From: an uncultured Alphaproteobacteria bacterium
Lineage (GTDB): Bacteria; Pseudomonadota; Alphaproteobacteria; Rhizobiales; Aestuariivirgaceae
Assembly (NCBI GenBank): GCA_945957365.1
Contig: CAMFKI010000007.1
Span: forward strand, 86,231-150,230
Direction: 5' to 3'
DNA: 64,000 bases
Shown: positions 46,471 to 57,387 of the stretch, piece by piece
Position numbering within the stretch: position 1 is the stretch's first letter
Layout: each line of letters begins with the position of its first letter
Notes under the pieces: model-generated
What the model was told of the DNA's origin: nothing
Seen by the model: the letters and a program-made list of their open reading frames with translations, nothing else
Database searches by the model: none
Translations under genes and position numbers: made by a program

Positions 46471-46703
46471 CGGACGCCATGACGATCCTCACGATCTCGC
46501 AAACGTTATCTATGCGAAATCGCCGGCTGACATGACGTCAGAAATAACCAAGGCGCATAGAGCAATCGGTTTCAGTATATTTCTTTACATTTTCTTACTG
46601 CCCACAACCTCCGTTAGAAGTATTTTGCCAATATGAGCCCGGTCATCACTCAAGGGCATCGTTCGTGAGCAAGGCAACATCATTCACGTAAGGGGGTTTC
46701 ATC
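46471..46703 (+). promoter_or_regulatory. AT-rich leader region before the metalloprotease gene
   Basis: No gene is visible. The stretch is clearly richer in A/T than the surrounding DNA (for example TATATTTCTTTACATTTTCT at 46574-46593). A very strong Shine-Dalgarno (AAGGGGG) lies ten bases before the protease start. Promoter elements could not be assigned with confidence. Confidence 0.45.
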
Positions 46704-48719
46704 ATGTCTCGGCATCGATTGAAGATCACGCTCGCCGTTCTCGGTTCGGCCGCGCTTGCCGCGGCGCTGACTGCCGCAACAGCCGATGCGCAGGACAGTT
46801 TTCCGTCACTCAGCCTGTCCTCCGGAGGGGTGAGCGGCGGTTCGGCCATCGCAGCGCTGGGCGGCAATCTGTCGGCCGTGGCTGCAGCCTATGGCAAGAC
46901 CGGCCCGGAACTGCGCCAGCTGCTGCTGCGCGACAGGACGCTGAACGTCAGTGCCAACGGCCGCCTCTATTACCGTGAAGCCGCTCCCCGGCTGCCACGC
47001 GCTGCGCCGGCATCGAATGCCATCAACACCGGTCAGCTCTATCCGCTGGATCAGACCTTCCAGCTCCACAGCAGGCCCGGGGCCCCGCGGTCCCTGGTGC
47101 TGCGCTTCCGCGGCGCCACCATCACCGGCACCTATTGGAACGCCATGCGCAACGGCGCGCCGATCGTTGCTCCCGCCTTCGACACCGACAACGCCCCCGC
47201 CACCTTCAGCGATGCGGAGCGCACCACCATCCAGCAGATCTGGCAGCGTGTCGCCGAGGACTACGCCCCCTACGACGTCGACGTGACGACCGATGACACG
47301 GTCGTCAAATCCGCGTCACCGACCACCTTCGCCTCGGTCGTCATTACGCGGCAGAACGCCCTCAGCGTCGCGGCGCCGGGCATCGCCTTCACCAGCACCT
47401 TCGGCAATCCGAACTATGATCCGGCCTTCGTGGCCTTCGACAGCCTGCAGCGAAATGGCAAGTACATTGCGGAGGCCGTCTCCCACGAACTCGGCCACCG
47501 CCTCGGCCTCGACCATGACGGCAAGGGCTCCTATGCTTATTACTCCGGCCAGGGCGCGGGGGTGACGAAGTGGGCACCCATCATGGGCAACAGCTACGCT
47601 GCCAACATCAGCCAGTTCAGCAAGGGCGAATACAACGGCGCCAACAACCTCCAGGACGACTTCGTCGTCATGACCCGCTTCCTCGCCTTCAGGGTCGATG
47701 ATGCGGGTGACACACCCGGCACCGCGCTTCCCTTCCCGGCGCAATCCTCGCAAGGAACGAGCAGCGGCAGCTTCGACGGCGTGCTCGAACGGGTCAACGA
47801 TGCAGACCTGTTTTCGATCACGGCTGGCCCAGGCGCATTCAGCGCGTCGGTCACGCCGGCAGCCCTGGGCGGCGACTCCGACCTGGTTTTGACGTTGCTC
47901 GACGATTCAGGCACGGTGATTGCGACGGCCAACCCGCCGGCGGCGCTCGATGCCTCGATCAGTACCACGCTGACAGCGGGCGGCGTCTACTACATCAAGG
48001 TGAATGGCACGGGCTTCGGCAATGCCGCAACAAATGGCTATTCGGCCTATGGTTCGCGCGGCAACTACCGTCTGAGTGCCAGCTATCCGACCGCGACCAT
48101 TGCGCCTCCACATGCGGTGATCAGCGCGTCGGCCACAGCGGGTACCGCTCCGCTGACCGTGAATTTCAGCGCTGCGGGCTCTGGCCCCGCAACAGCGGTC
48201 AGCGGCTATGCTTGGGACTTTGCGAATGGGACCACGTCCAACCAGTCAAGGGCGACTGTCCGCTTTGACAAGGCCGGCCATTATCTTGTGCAATTGAAGG
48301 TCAGTGGCGCGAGCCACTACAGCAACACCGCGGCGCAGGAAATCGTGGTGAACAAGACCTTCACCGCCGGGCTCAGGATCGACCGCAACATCAATCCCGA
48401 CGGGACGGTAAGCGCCACCGCATCCACCTGGGGCTACGCCGACAGCGGCGGCCTCAACTTCCATCCGACCAAGATCTACGGAACCTGGCGCGGCGCCGTC
48501 AGTGGCGATGTGACAGGCACGGGCTTGAACAGAAGTGGTGGAAACTTCACTTCGGCGCCCGTCCGAAACGCCAGCGCGTGCTTCACCTTCACGGTGACCC
48601 GGGTGGACAGTCCCGACAGCGACTCCGCGGCGACCGGACAAGGTGCAGTTCTCTCGCCTCTCTATCCGTCCGCTCCCATCACGGCCACCAGTTGCCCGGC
48701 GCAGCAGGCTTCGCGATAG
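46704..48719 (+). CDS. Secreted zinc metalloprotease with PPC-like and PKD domains
   Basis: 671 residues. Signal peptide ends about ATADA/Q30. The zinc site HELGHRLGLDH (His261, Glu262, His265, His271) and a Met-turn-like IMGNSY (Met294) mark a metzincin-type protease. A pre-peptidase-C-like beta domain (about 340-460, NDADLFSITAG to YYIKVNGTG) and a PKD domain (about 470-553, ISASATAGTAPLTVNFS and YAWDFANGTTS) follow; the last 110 residues are unassigned. It is expected to be exported and to degrade extracellular protein. It has a perfect terminator and is convergent with a LuxR regulator. Confidence 0.82.
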   Translation: MSRHRLKITLAVLGSAALAAALTAATADAQDSFPSLSLSSGGVSGGSAIAALGGNLSAVAAAYGKTGPELRQLLLRDRTLNVSANGRLYYREAAPRLPRAAPASNAINTGQLYPLDQTFQLHSRPGAPRSLVLRFRGATITGTYWNAMRNGAPIVAPAFDTDNAPATFSDAERTTIQQIWQRVAEDYAPYDVDVTTDDTVVKSASPTTFASVVITRQNALSVAAPGIAFTSTFGNPNYDPAFVAFDSLQRNGKYIAEAVSHELGHRLGLDHDGKGSYAYYSGQGAGVTKWAPIMGNSYAANISQFSKGEYNGANNLQDDFVVMTRFLAFRVDDAGDTPGTALPFPAQSSQGTSSGSFDGVLERVNDADLFSITAGPGAFSASVTPAALGGDSDLVLTLLDDSGTVIATANPPAALDASISTTLTAGGVYYIKVNGTGFGNAATNGYSAYGSRGNYRLSASYPTATIAPPHAVISASATAGTAPLTVNFSAAGSGPATAVSGYAWDFANGTTSNQSRATVRFDKAGHYLVQLKVSGASHYSNTAAQEIVVNKTFTAGLRIDRNINPDGTVSATASTWGYADSGGLNFHPTKIYGTWRGAVSGDVTGTGLNRSGGNFTSAPVRNASACFTFTVTRVDSPDSDSAATGQGAVLSPLYPSAPITATSCPAQQASR

Positions 48720-48742
48720 CCACCCGATCAGCGGAACAGGAG

Positions 48743-48771
48743 CGCCCGGAGAAGCCGATCTTCTCCGGGCG
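48743..48771. terminator. Bidirectional hairpin terminator between metalloprotease and luxR-type genes
   Basis: A perfect 12-bp stem CGCCCGGAGAAG / CTTCTCCGGGCG with a 5-nt loop, 23 bases after the metalloprotease stop. The plus-strand continuation TACAATCATAT is only weakly T-rich. It lies between convergent genes and could serve both. Confidence 0.65.
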
Positions 48772-48890
48772 TACAATCATATCGGGCGACGAAACCATCA
48801 CCTGCCGGCCGGGTGCGCTGCGCGGTGGCCTTCCAGCATGCGAAGGGCGAGAGGAGCCCGGCGCCTGCATCATTCCGCGACGCGGGCAGT

Positions 48891-49616
48891 TCAGGTGAAC
48901 ATCGAATTGCGTACCGCGATGGCCACGGCCTGTGTCTTGGTGTGCGCCCGCAGCTTGCTCATGGCGCGTGCTGCGTAGAGATTGACCGCACTGGTGCTGA
49001 GCTTGAGGATCGCTGCCGTTTCCGAGGCGGTCTTGCCCTCGGCGGCCCACATGAGCACCTCGCGCTCGCGGGGGCTCAGTTCGAAGCCCTCGCCGATCGG
49101 CCGCTGCGCCGCGATCAGCTTCTTGACCCGCTGGTGATAGTAGTGCGCGAAGAGATGGACCTCGTTCACCAGTTCGCGGCGGACTTCGCCCCAGTGCCGG
49201 TCGTCGCAATCGAAGTTGATCGAGAACATCGCATCGCCCACGCCCAGTTCGCGGATGGGGATGGAGATGCCATGACGGCCGATGCCATAGCGCTCGGCGA
49301 TCTGGTGGATGTCCTTGACCGTGTCGTCCGTGGTGCGGGCCTCGTCCCAGTCGAGGGGAAGCAGCCGGCTGAAGCACAGGTGGAAGGCGCTGTCCTTGAG
49401 CGGGGAGTATTCCTTCATGTAGATCTGGGTGTAGTTCTCATCATAGGTCGAGAACCACGTCATCCGGTCCGGAACGGCCCGCGAGGAGCCCAGGAACCAG
49501 TAGGACAGGTTCAGGACGCCGAAGCGATCACGCGCGGTGCGGAGGAAGTTTGCGGATTCCTTCTCATCCGAGAAGGGCTCCTGCGCTGCGTTGAAGATGT
49601 CAAATCGGCTGGTCAT
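48891..49616 (-). CDS. LuxR family regulator with autoinducer-binding-like domain (solo)
   Basis: 241 residues. The N-terminal domain (20-165) resembles the acyl-homoserine-lactone pocket; the C-terminal helix-turn-helix reads LSPREREVLMWAAEGKTASE and LSTSAVNLYAARAMSKL. No luxI-type synthase is present in the window. In the pocket the Tyr and second Trp are recognisable (IYMKEYSPL, LPLDW), but the usual Asp-Pro pair is not (SPLKDSAF), so an unusual ligand is likely. ATG 49616 is used; an upstream TTG four codons earlier is less likely. The neighbouring metalloprotease is a plausible target. Confidence 0.82.
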   Translation of the reverse strand: MTSRFDIFNAAQEPFSDEKESANFLRTARDRFGVLNLSYWFLGSSRAVPDRMTWFSTYDENYTQIYMKEYSPLKDSAFHLCFSRLLPLDWDEARTTDDTVKDIHQIAERYGIGRHGISIPIRELGVGDAMFSINFDCDDRHWGEVRRELVNEVHLFAHYYHQRVKKLIAAQRPIGEGFELSPREREVLMWAAEGKTASETAAILKLSTSAVNLYAARAMSKLRAHTKTQAVAIAVRNSMFT

Positions 49617-49735
49617 GGTTCTTTGCAATCGTTGTCATTTACAGAGTCACCGTGTCTCAACGGCGAACACACGACTCAACGAACGCAAGGAACGGGCCAA
49701 GTCTTGATGGATTCTTCTGGCCACGCAATGGCAAA

Positions 49736-49757
49736 GGGGCAGCCTTTGGGCCGCCCC
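49736..49757 (-). terminator. Terminator of the ribosomal protein superoperon after rplQ
   Basis: Read on the minus strand: GGGGCGGCC-CAAA-GGCTGCCCC followed by TTTGCC. A 9-bp stem (one G-U pair) with a 4-nt loop, 29 bases after the rplQ stop. Confidence 0.7.
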
Positions 49758-49785
49758 CTGTCTCAGAACGGTACTATATTAGAAA

Positions 49786-50211
49786 TCAGGCGGCCGCTTC
49801 GGCCGGGGCGTCCGAAGCCTGGCTCGGGCCTGAATCGAGGCCGCGGGCATTGACGTCGCGGTCGACGAACTCGATGACCGCCATCGGCGCCTGATCACCA
49901 TAGCGGAAGCCCGCCTTCATGATCCGGAGATAGCCGCCACCACGGGTTGCGTAACGCTTCGCCAGCACGTCGAAGAGCTTCTTGACCTGGGTCTCGTCGC
50001 GGACCTGGGAGAGAGCCTGGCGGCGCGCGTGCAGGCTGCCCTGCTTGCCGAGCGTCACAAGCTTTTCCACCACCGGACGCAGGTCCTTGGCCTTGGGCAG
50101 GGTCGTGACGATCTGCTCATGCTTGATCAACGCGGCGGCCATATTGGCGAACATCGCCTCGCGATGCTCTGCCGTGCGGTTGAACCGGCGGCCCCTGAAA
50201 CCATGACGCAT
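49786..50211 (-). CDS. rplQ: 50S ribosomal protein L17
   Basis: 141 residues; [20 protein letters not shown] and the [17 protein letters not shown] block are diagnostic. It binds near the exit tunnel of the large subunit. The C-terminal tail after about 120 ([20 protein letters not shown]) is longer and more Ala-rich than in E. coli L17 (127 residues). Last gene of the alpha operon, after rpoA, and followed by a terminator. Confidence 0.97.
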   Translation of the reverse strand: MRHGFRGRRFNRTAEHREAMFANMAAALIKHEQIVTTLPKAKDLRPVVEKLVTLGKQGSLHARRQALSQVRDETQVKKLFDVLAKRYATRGGGYLRIMKAGFRYGDQAPMAVIEFVDRDVNARGLDSGPSQASDAPAEAAA

Positions 50212-50263
50212 AACCGTTCTCCTTCAATACCGGCCTGGGCTTCAAGCCCCGCCGTTCGGGTTC

Positions 50264-51286
50264 TCAATAATGTTGTTCGTACTTCTTGGCGAGTTCTTCG
50301 ATGTTCTCGGGCGGCCAGTTCGGCACTTCCATGCCGAGGTGCAGCCCCATCTGGGCCAGAACTTCCTTGATCTCGTTCAGCGACTTGCGGCCGAAGTTCG
50401 GCGTGCGCAGCATCTCGGCTTCCGTCTTCTGGATCAGGTCGCCGATGTAGACGATGTTGTCGTTCTTCAGGCAGTTGGCGGAGCGCACCGACAGCTCCAG
50501 CTCGTCCACCTTCTTGAGCAGCGCCGCGTTGAACTCGAGCTCGGGACGCGACTCCTCGACGATGGCCTTGGACGGCTCCGAGAAGTTGATGAACACCGAG
50601 AGCTGGTCCTGCAGGATGCGCGCGGCATAGGCCACGGCGTCCTCGGGGCTCACCGAACCGTCGGTCTCGACGTTCATGATCAGCTTGTCATAATCGAGGA
50701 TCTGGCCCTCGCGGGTGTTCTCGATCTTGAACGACACGCGCTTCACCGGGCTGTAGATCGAATCGATCGGGATCAGGCCGATCGGCGCATCTTCCGGGCG
50801 GTTGCGCTCGGCCGAGACATAGCCCTTGCCGGTGGCGACCGTGAACTCGACGCGGATCTCCGCACCCTCGTCGAGTGTGCAGATCACGTGCTCGGGGTTC
50901 AGGATCTGGATGTCGCCAGAGGTCTGGATGTCGCCGGCGCGCACGACGCCCGGGCCATCCTTGCGCAGCATCAGGCGCTTCGGGCCTTCGCCCTGCATGC
51001 CGATGGCGATTTCCTTGATGTTCAGGATCATATCGGTGACGTCTTCGCGCACACCGGCGATCGAGGAGAACTCGTGCAGCACGCCGTCGATATGGACGGA
51101 AGTGACGGCAGCGCCCTGCAGCGACGACAGAAGGATGCGGCGCAGCGCATTGCCCAGCGTCGTGCCGAAGCCACGCTCCAGCGGCTCTGCAACGAAAGTC
51201 GCGACGCGGCGGCGGTCACGGCCCGGCTGCACGTCGAGCTTCGACGGACGGATCAGTTCCTGCCAGTTCTTCTGGTTCACTTGCAT
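50264..51286 (-). CDS. rpoA: DNA-directed RNA polymerase subunit alpha
   Basis: 340 residues. The N-terminal assembly domain includes [20 protein letters not shown], and the C-terminal domain (about 245-330; [31 protein letters not shown]) contacts UP elements and activators. ATG 51286 ([12 protein letters not shown]) is the alphaproteobacterial start; a longer in-frame reading upstream lies in the leader. It follows rpsK by 108 nt, room for processing or a minor promoter. Confidence 0.98.
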   Translation of the reverse strand: MQVNQKNWQELIRPSKLDVQPGRDRRRVATFVAEPLERGFGTTLGNALRRILLSSLQGAAVTSVHIDGVLHEFSSIAGVREDVTDMILNIKEIAIGMQGEGPKRLMLRKDGPGVVRAGDIQTSGDIQILNPEHVICTLDEGAEIRVEFTVATGKGYVSAERNRPEDAPIGLIPIDSIYSPVKRVSFKIENTREGQILDYDKLIMNVETDGSVSPEDAVAYAARILQDQLSVFINFSEPSKAIVEESRPELEFNAALLKKVDELELSVRSANCLKNDNIVYIGDLIQKTEAEMLRTPNFGRKSLNEIKEVLAQMGLHLGMEVPNWPPENIEELAKKYEQHY

Positions 51287-51394
51287 CTTTTTGTGCTTCC
51301 TGTCGAAAATCCGGCTCCCCGTCAGGGGAGCCATGTTTTCACAAAGATAACGATGAACCACCCTGGAAATGCGGGGTGGCGGCGAGCAGCGCGA

Positions 51395-51784
51395 TTAGAC
51401 GCGGCGGCGCTTCGGCGGACGGCAGCCGTTGTGTGGGATCGGGGTCACGTCGCGGATCGACGTCACCTGCAGGCCACAGGCCTGGAGCGCACGCAGAGCC
51501 GACTCACGGCCGGCACCCGGGCCGCACACCTCGACCTCGACGGTGCGCATGCCGTGCTCCATGGCGGCGCGGCCGACCTGCTCGGCAGCGACCTGGGCCG
51601 CATACGGCGTCGACTTGCGCGAGCCCTTGAAACCGAGCTTGCCCGAGGACGACCAGACGATGGCGTTGCCCTGGACGTCGGTGATGGTGATCATCGTGTT
51701 GTTGAACGACGAGTTCACGTGCACCACGCCGGAGGAGATGTTCTTGCGCTCTTTGCGGCGCGGACGTGCAGCTTCCTTAGCCAT
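51395..51784 (-). CDS. rpsK: 30S ribosomal protein S11
   Basis: 129 residues. [20 protein letters not shown] and the C-terminal [12 protein letters not shown] are characteristic. S11 forms part of the platform that contacts mRNA at the E site. Lies 13 nt after rpsM. Confidence 0.98.
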   Translation of the reverse strand: MAKEAARPRRKERKNISSGVVHVNSSFNNTMITITDVQGNAIVWSSSGKLGFKGSRKSTPYAAQVAAEQVGRAAMEHGMRTVEVEVCGPGAGRESALRALQACGLQVTSIRDVTPIPHNGCRPPKRRRV

Positions 51785-51797
51785 GTTCTTTCAGCCT

Positions 51798-52166
51798 TTA
51801 CTTCTTCTTGCCGGCGATTGCCTTGGCGGGACCCTTGCGGGTGCGGGCGTTGGTGTGGGTGCGCTGGCCGCGAACGGGCAGGCCCTTGCGGTGACGCAGG
51901 CCGCGGTAGCAGCCGAGGTCGACGAGGCGCTTGATGTTGATCGAAACTTCGCGGCGCAGGTCGCCCTCGACCACGTAGTCGCGGTCGATGACTTCGCGGA
52001 TCGCCAGAACTTCGGCGTCCGAAAGCTCGTTGACGCGCTTGGTCTGGTCGATCTTGGTCTTCTCGCAAATCTCGACCGCGTTGACCGGACCAATGCCGTA
52101 GATATAGCGGAGCGAAATCGCCACCGGCTTGTTGGTCGGAATGTTGACGCCTGCAATACGGGCCAC
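51798..52166 (-). CDS. rpsM: 30S ribosomal protein S13
   Basis: 122 residues, the usual size. [20 protein letters not shown] and [20 protein letters not shown] are typical. The true start is GTG 52166, giving the family N-terminus M(V)ARIAGVNIP, with AGGAGA six bases upstream; an in-frame ATG 18 bases earlier would include that site. First gene of the alpha operon, 201 nt after adk. Confidence 0.97.
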   Translation of the reverse strand: MARIAGVNIPTNKPVAISLRYIYGIGPVNAVEICEKTKIDQTKRVNELSDAEVLAIREVIDRDYVVEGDLRREVSINIKRLVDLGCYRGLRHRKGLPVRGQRTHTNARTRKGPAKAIAGKKK

Positions 52167-52313
52167 GCCTGTTCTCCTAATCACTTCAACGGGTTCAGCC
52201 GCTGACTTCGCATTTGTTTTCAGCTTCGAGCGGTCGCTTTCAAAGGCATAAGGCCGTACCCCAAGGAGGTATTCCCCCTGAAGTCAGCCTGTCCTCGACC
52301 GAGATTGAGCCGG

Positions 52314-52342
52314 TATCTAGAGGGGAATCGCTTTCGCGTCAA
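52314..52342 (-). promoter_or_regulatory. Sigma70-type promoter for rpsM-rpsK-rpoA-rplQ
   Basis: On the minus strand: TTGACG, a 17-nt spacer, TAGATA, an excellent match to the housekeeping consensus. It lies 25 bases beyond the adk stop, and transcription should begin near 52307. That leaves a leader of about 140 nt before rpsM, containing small pairing elements (TACC...GGTA) that could host autogenous control by a ribosomal protein; the leader function is inference. Confidence 0.75.
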
Positions 52343-52367
52343 CTCCAGAACGGCGCAATTTCGGGTC

Positions 52368-53014
52368 TCAAACGCCCTTCAGCACACCTTCGATCTGGCG
52401 GGTCACCTCAGCGATGTCCGCCATGCCGTCGATCGTCTTCAGCGTACCGCGCCCGCCATAGTACTGCACCAGGGGCGCGGTCTGCTTGTTGTAGACAGCG
52501 AGGCGGTCACGCACCGTTTTCTCGTTGTCGTCGGCACGGCGCGTGAACTGGGTTCCCCCACACACGTCGCACACGCCTGAAACCTTCGGTTGCTCGAACC
52601 GGTCGTGATAGCCCTTGCCGCAGCTGGCGCAGGTATAACGGCCGGTGATGCGCTCCACGAGCGCCTCGTCGTCAACCTTCATCTCGATCACCGCATCGAG
52701 CTTGAGGCCCTTTCCGGTGAGCATCTTGTCCAGCGCCTCGGCCTGGGCCGTGTTGCGCGGGAAACCGTCGAGGATGAAACCTTTCTTCACGTCCGGCTGG
52801 TCGAGCCGGTCAGCGATGATGCCGACCACCACGGCGTCCGGGACGAGCTCGCCCCGGTCCATGATTTCCTTGGCCTTGCGGCCCGTCTCGGTTCCGGCGG
52901 CGACGGCGGCGCGCAGCATGTCCCCGGTGGAGAGCTGCTTCATGCCATGCTTGTCTTCGAGAAGCTTGGCCTGTGTGCCTTTGCCGGCCCCGGGAGGACC
53001 GAGAAGTATGATGT

Positions 53015-53018
<4 letters not shown>
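52368..53018 (-). CDS. adk: Adenylate kinase
   Basis: 216 residues. P-loop [12 protein letters not shown], the NMP-binding block [13 protein letters not shown], and a zinc-type LID with CASCGKGYH and CDVCG (four Cys), as in Gram-positive and many alphaproteobacterial enzymes. It interconverts ATP + AMP and 2 ADP. Starts at GTG 53018, overlapping the secY stop by four bases (GTGA). Confidence 0.97.
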
Positions 53019-54346
<1,328 letters not shown>

Positions 54347-54408
54347 GTCTTCGTCCTCGCAACGGTCTGAGGGCCACTATGTGGGGCCCCCGACCAATGC
54401 CTGCAAGC

Positions 54409-54894
54409 TTACTTCGCGACCGGGGCCTTCTCGGCGGGCTTCAGCAACTTTACCGAGCCGCCAGCCTTCTCGACCGCCGCAATCGCGCCGGCCGTGGCGT
54501 GGTAGACCTCGAAGGCCACCTTGGCCTTGAGCTCGCCCTTGCCGAGCAGGCGAACGCCGCCCTTGGGGGCGGAGATGACGCCGGCAGCGACGAGCGCTGC
54601 AGCCGTGACCGGCTGAGCGGCATCGAGGCGCTTCGAATCGATGGCGGCCTGCACGAGCGACAGGTTCACCTCGTTGTAGTCGACCTGGTTCGGCTTGTTG
54701 AAGCCGCGCTTCGGCAGACGGCGGTAGATCGGCATCTGGCCGCCTTCGAAGCCGGCCTTGGCGCCGCCCTTGCGGGCCGTCTGGCCCTTGCCACCGCGGC
54801 CGGCGGTCTTGCCGAGGCCGGAGCCGATGCCGCGGCCCACACGCTTCTTGGCGTGGCGGGAACCGGGATTGTCGGCAAGTTCATTGAGCTTCAT
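54409..54894 (-). CDS. rplO: 50S ribosomal protein L15
   Basis: 161 residues. The Gly/Arg-rich start ([37 protein letters not shown]) is typical. A late assembly protein of the 50S subunit. The C-terminal tail is Lys/Pro/Ala-rich and slightly longer than in E. coli (144). Confidence 0.97.
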   Translation of the reverse strand: MKLNELADNPGSRHAKKRVGRGIGSGLGKTAGRGGKGQTARKGGAKAGFEGGQMPIYRRLPKRGFNKPNQVDYNEVNLSLVQAAIDSKRLDAAQPVTAAALVAAGVISAPKGGVRLLGKGELKAKVAFEVYHATAGAIAAVEKAGGSVKLLKPAEKAPVAK

Positions 54895-54906
54895 GATTGC
54901 TCTTCC

Positions 54907-55107
54907 TTATTCCACGACGCGCACGAGGTGCGCGACCTTGGCGATCATGCCACGAACCGCAGGGGTATCCTGGAGGGTCGAGGTCCTGTTCATCTTGTTC
55001 AGGCCAAGACCGATCAGGGTCGCGCGCTGCTCGCCAGGGCGACGCTGCGGGCTCGCAACCTGCTGGATCGTGACAGTCTTGGAGGCCGTTGCCGGGGCTT
55101 TCGCCAT
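54907..55107 (-). CDS. rpmD: 50S ribosomal protein L30
   Basis: 66 residues. [20 protein letters not shown] and [20 protein letters not shown] match L30. It starts with a short extension ([10 protein letters not shown]) compared with the 59-residue E. coli protein. Between rpsE and rplO. Confidence 0.96.
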   Translation of the reverse strand: MAKAPATASKTVTIQQVASPQRRPGEQRATLIGLGLNKMNRTSTLQDTPAVRGMIAKVAHLVRVVE

Positions 55108-55121
55108 GATCAGGTTCCTTC

Positions 55122-55691
55122 TTACTCGGCCACGGCCGAGCCGCCACGGCGGCTGAGCACGTCGGCAACCTTCTTGCCGCGCCTGGAGGCGACGGCGCGC
55201 GGGCTCGTCTGCTTCTTCAGCGCATCGAAGGTGGCGCGGACCATGTTGTAGGGGTTCGACGAGCCCTTGGACTTGGCGACGACGTCAGCCATGCCGACCG
55301 ACTCGAAGACGGCGCGCATCGGGCCGCCGGCGATGATGCCGGTTCCGGGAGGCGCGGTGCGCAGGGTCACCTTGCCGGCACCCCAGCGGCCGTCGATGTC
55401 GTGGTGCAGCGTGCGGCCTTCGCGCAGCGGCACGCGGATCAGGCCGCGCTTCGCCGACTCGGTGGCCTTGCGCACGGCTTCCGGCACTTCGCGCGCCTTG
55501 CCATGGCCGAAGCCCACGCGGCCCTTCTGGTCGCCGACGACGACGAGTGCAGCAAAGCCGAAGCGCTTGCCGCCCTTCACCACCTTGGCGACGCGGTTGA
55601 TGTGCACGAGCTTGTCGATGAACTCGCTGTCCCGCTCTTCACGGTTGTCACGGTCCTTGCGGTCACCGCGCTCCGAACGTTCCTTAGCCAT
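55122..55691 (-). CDS. rpsE: 30S ribosomal protein S5
   Basis: 189 residues. [19 protein letters not shown] and [19 protein letters not shown] are conserved. S5 helps decoding accuracy and mRNA unwinding. A charged Lys/Arg/Glu/Asp-rich N-terminal stretch (residues 1-22) is typical of Rhizobiales homologues. Confidence 0.98.
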   Translation of the reverse strand: MAKERSERGDRKDRDNREERDSEFIDKLVHINRVAKVVKGGKRFGFAALVVVGDQKGRVGFGHGKAREVPEAVRKATESAKRGLIRVPLREGRTLHHDIDGRWGAGKVTLRTAPPGTGIIAGGPMRAVFESVGMADVVAKSKGSSNPYNMVRATFDALKKQTSPRAVASRRGKKVADVLSRRGGSAVAE

Positions 55692-55720
55692 ATTGCTTTC
55701 CGCCTATCTTTCGCCGGAGA

Positions 55721-56077
55721 TTAGAAGTTCAGGCCGCCCTCGCGGGCAGCGTCTGCGAGCGCCTTGACGCGCCCATGATAGAGGTAGCCGCCGCGATCGA
55801 ACACGACGTCCTTGACGCCGGCCTTGATCGCGCGCTCGGCGATGAGCTTGCCGATCGCGGCCGCGGCGTCCTTGTCGGCGCCGGTCTTGATCTTGCCCTT
55901 CAGGTCCTTCTCGATCGAGGACGCGGCGGCAACCGTCACGCCCTTCGAGTCGTCGATGACCTGGGCATAGATGTTCTTGGACGAGCGGAACACCGACAGC
56001 CGGGGACGGAGCGCGCCACGGGCCGCGAGCGCCTTGCGGACGCGGGCCTTGCGCAGGTCTTGAGATTTCGTAGCCAT
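55721..56077 (-). CDS. rplR: 50S ribosomal protein L18
   Basis: 118 residues. [20 protein letters not shown] and [20 protein letters not shown] are family blocks; it binds 5S rRNA. The second ATG (56077, [10 protein letters not shown]) is preferred because AAGGG lies eight bases upstream of it but touches the first ATG at 56083. Confidence 0.96.
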   Translation of the reverse strand: MATKSQDLRKARVRKALAARGALRPRLSVFRSSKNIYAQVIDDSKGVTVAAASSIEKDLKGKIKTGADKDAAAAIGKLIAERAIKAGVKDVVFDRGGYLYHGRVKALADAAREGGLNF

Positions 56078-56086
56078 GGCCATCCC

Positions 56087-56620
56087 TTACTTCTTCTTGC
56101 CTTCCTTGCGGAAGATGTACTCGCCAGCATACTTGACGCCCTTGCCCTTGTAGGGTTCGGGGCCGCGGAAGTCGCGGATTTCGGCCGCAACCTGGCCGAC
56201 ACGCTGCTTGTCGATGCCGGTGATCACGATCTCGGTCGGCTTCGGCGTCTTGATCTCGATGCCGTCCGGAACCGGATAGTTGATGTCGTGGCTGTAGCCG
56301 AGCGCGAGGTTCAGAGTCTTGCCCTGGGCCGCGGCGCGATAGCCGACACCGGTGATCTCGAGCGTCTTGGAATAACCCTCGGTCACACCCTTGATCATGT
56401 TGGCGATCATGGTGCGGGACATGCCCCAGGCCGAACGCGCCAGCTTGGTCTTGTCCTTCGGGTCGACCTTGACCGCGCCCTCTTCCATCTTCGCGATCAC
56501 CTGGTCGGTGAGCACGAACTTGAGTTCGCCCTTGGGGCCCTTGACCGCGACATTGCTGCCAGCAAGGTTGACGGTCACGCCGGCCGGTACGGGAACTGGT
56601 TTCTTTCCGATACGAGACAT
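56087..56620 (-). CDS. rplF: 50S ribosomal protein L6
   Basis: 177 residues. [17 protein letters not shown] at the start and [20 protein letters not shown] at the end are diagnostic. It sits near the factor-binding site of the 50S subunit. ATG 56620 is the family start; the extension upstream is not used. Confidence 0.98.
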   Translation of the reverse strand: MSRIGKKPVPVPAGVTVNLAGSNVAVKGPKGELKFVLTDQVIAKMEEGAVKVDPKDKTKLARSAWGMSRTMIANMIKGVTEGYSKTLEITGVGYRAAAQGKTLNLALGYSHDINYPVPDGIEIKTPKPTEIVITGIDKQRVGQVAAEIRDFRGPEPYKGKGVKYAGEYIFRKEGKKK

Positions 56621-56630
56621 GTGTGCGACC

Positions 56631-57029
56631 TCAGAACACGGTGCAGAGAACTTCGCCGCCCACATTGTGGGTGCGGGCGTCGGCGTCCGACATCACACCC
56701 TTGGGCGTCGAAAGGATCGAAATGCCGAGACCGTTGTACACGGTCGGCAGCGAGCCGACCGAGACATAGACGCGGCGACCGGGCTTCGACACGCGCTGCA
56801 GCTCACGGATGACCGGAGCGCCGTCGAAGTACTTCAGCTCAACCTCGATTTCGGCCTTGTTGTTGCCAAGCTGCACCACGGCAAAACCGCGGATGAAGCC
56901 CTCGCCCTGAAGAACGTTCAAGACGTTCTCGCGCAGCTTGGAATGCGGCGTCGAAACCTTCGACTTGCCGCGCTCCTGCGCGTTGCGGATACGAGTCAGC
57001 ATGTCGCCGATCGGATCATTCACACTCAT
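56631..57029 (-). CDS. rpsH: 30S ribosomal protein S8
   Basis: 132 residues. [20 protein letters not shown] and the C-terminal GGEVLCTVF are typical. S8 binds helix 21 of 16S rRNA and in E. coli represses the spc operon. Confidence 0.98.
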   Translation of the reverse strand: MSVNDPIGDMLTRIRNAQERGKSKVSTPHSKLRENVLNVLQGEGFIRGFAVVQLGNNKAEIEVELKYFDGAPVIRELQRVSKPGRRVYVSVGSLPTVYNGLGISILSTPKGVMSDADARTHNVGGEVLCTVF

Positions 57030-57054
57030 TCTTCTCTCCTGAAGTCCGTATCTG

Positions 57055-57360
57055 TTACCAGCTCGACTTGACCATGCCCGGGATCAGACCCAGGTTGGAC
57101 ATCTCGCGAAGCGCCAGACGCGACATCTTGACTTTACGATAATAGGCACGCGGACGGCCCGTGATCTCACAGCGATTACGGATCCGGTTCTTGGCGGAAT
57201 TGCGCGGAAGCTCGGCAAGCTTCAGCTGCGCCGTGAAGCGCTCTTCCATGGTGACGTCCTTGCTCTGGACGATCGCCTTCAGCTTGGCGCGCTTGTTGGC
57301 GTACTGCTTCACCAACTTGCGGCGGCGGTTGTTCTTCTCTACCGAGCTCGTCTTAGCCAT
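57055..57360 (-). CDS. rpsN: 30S ribosomal protein S14
   Basis: 101 residues. [20 protein letters not shown] and [15 protein letters not shown] are conserved. It is the long, zinc-free (C-minus) form, since the CxxC pairs of the short form are absent. Confidence 0.97.
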   Translation of the reverse strand: MAKTSSVEKNNRRRKLVKQYANKRAKLKAIVQSKDVTMEERFTAQLKLAELPRNSAKNRIRNRCEITGRPRAYYRKVKMSRLALREMSNLGLIPGMVKSSW

Positions 57361-57387
57361 ATGGGCTTTACCTCAGCTTGAACTGTT

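Noticed and set aside
52167..52184. ATG start for rpsM six codons upstream of GTG 52166
   Set aside because: It would place the AGGAGA ribosome-binding site inside the coding sequence and add residues absent from S13 proteins.
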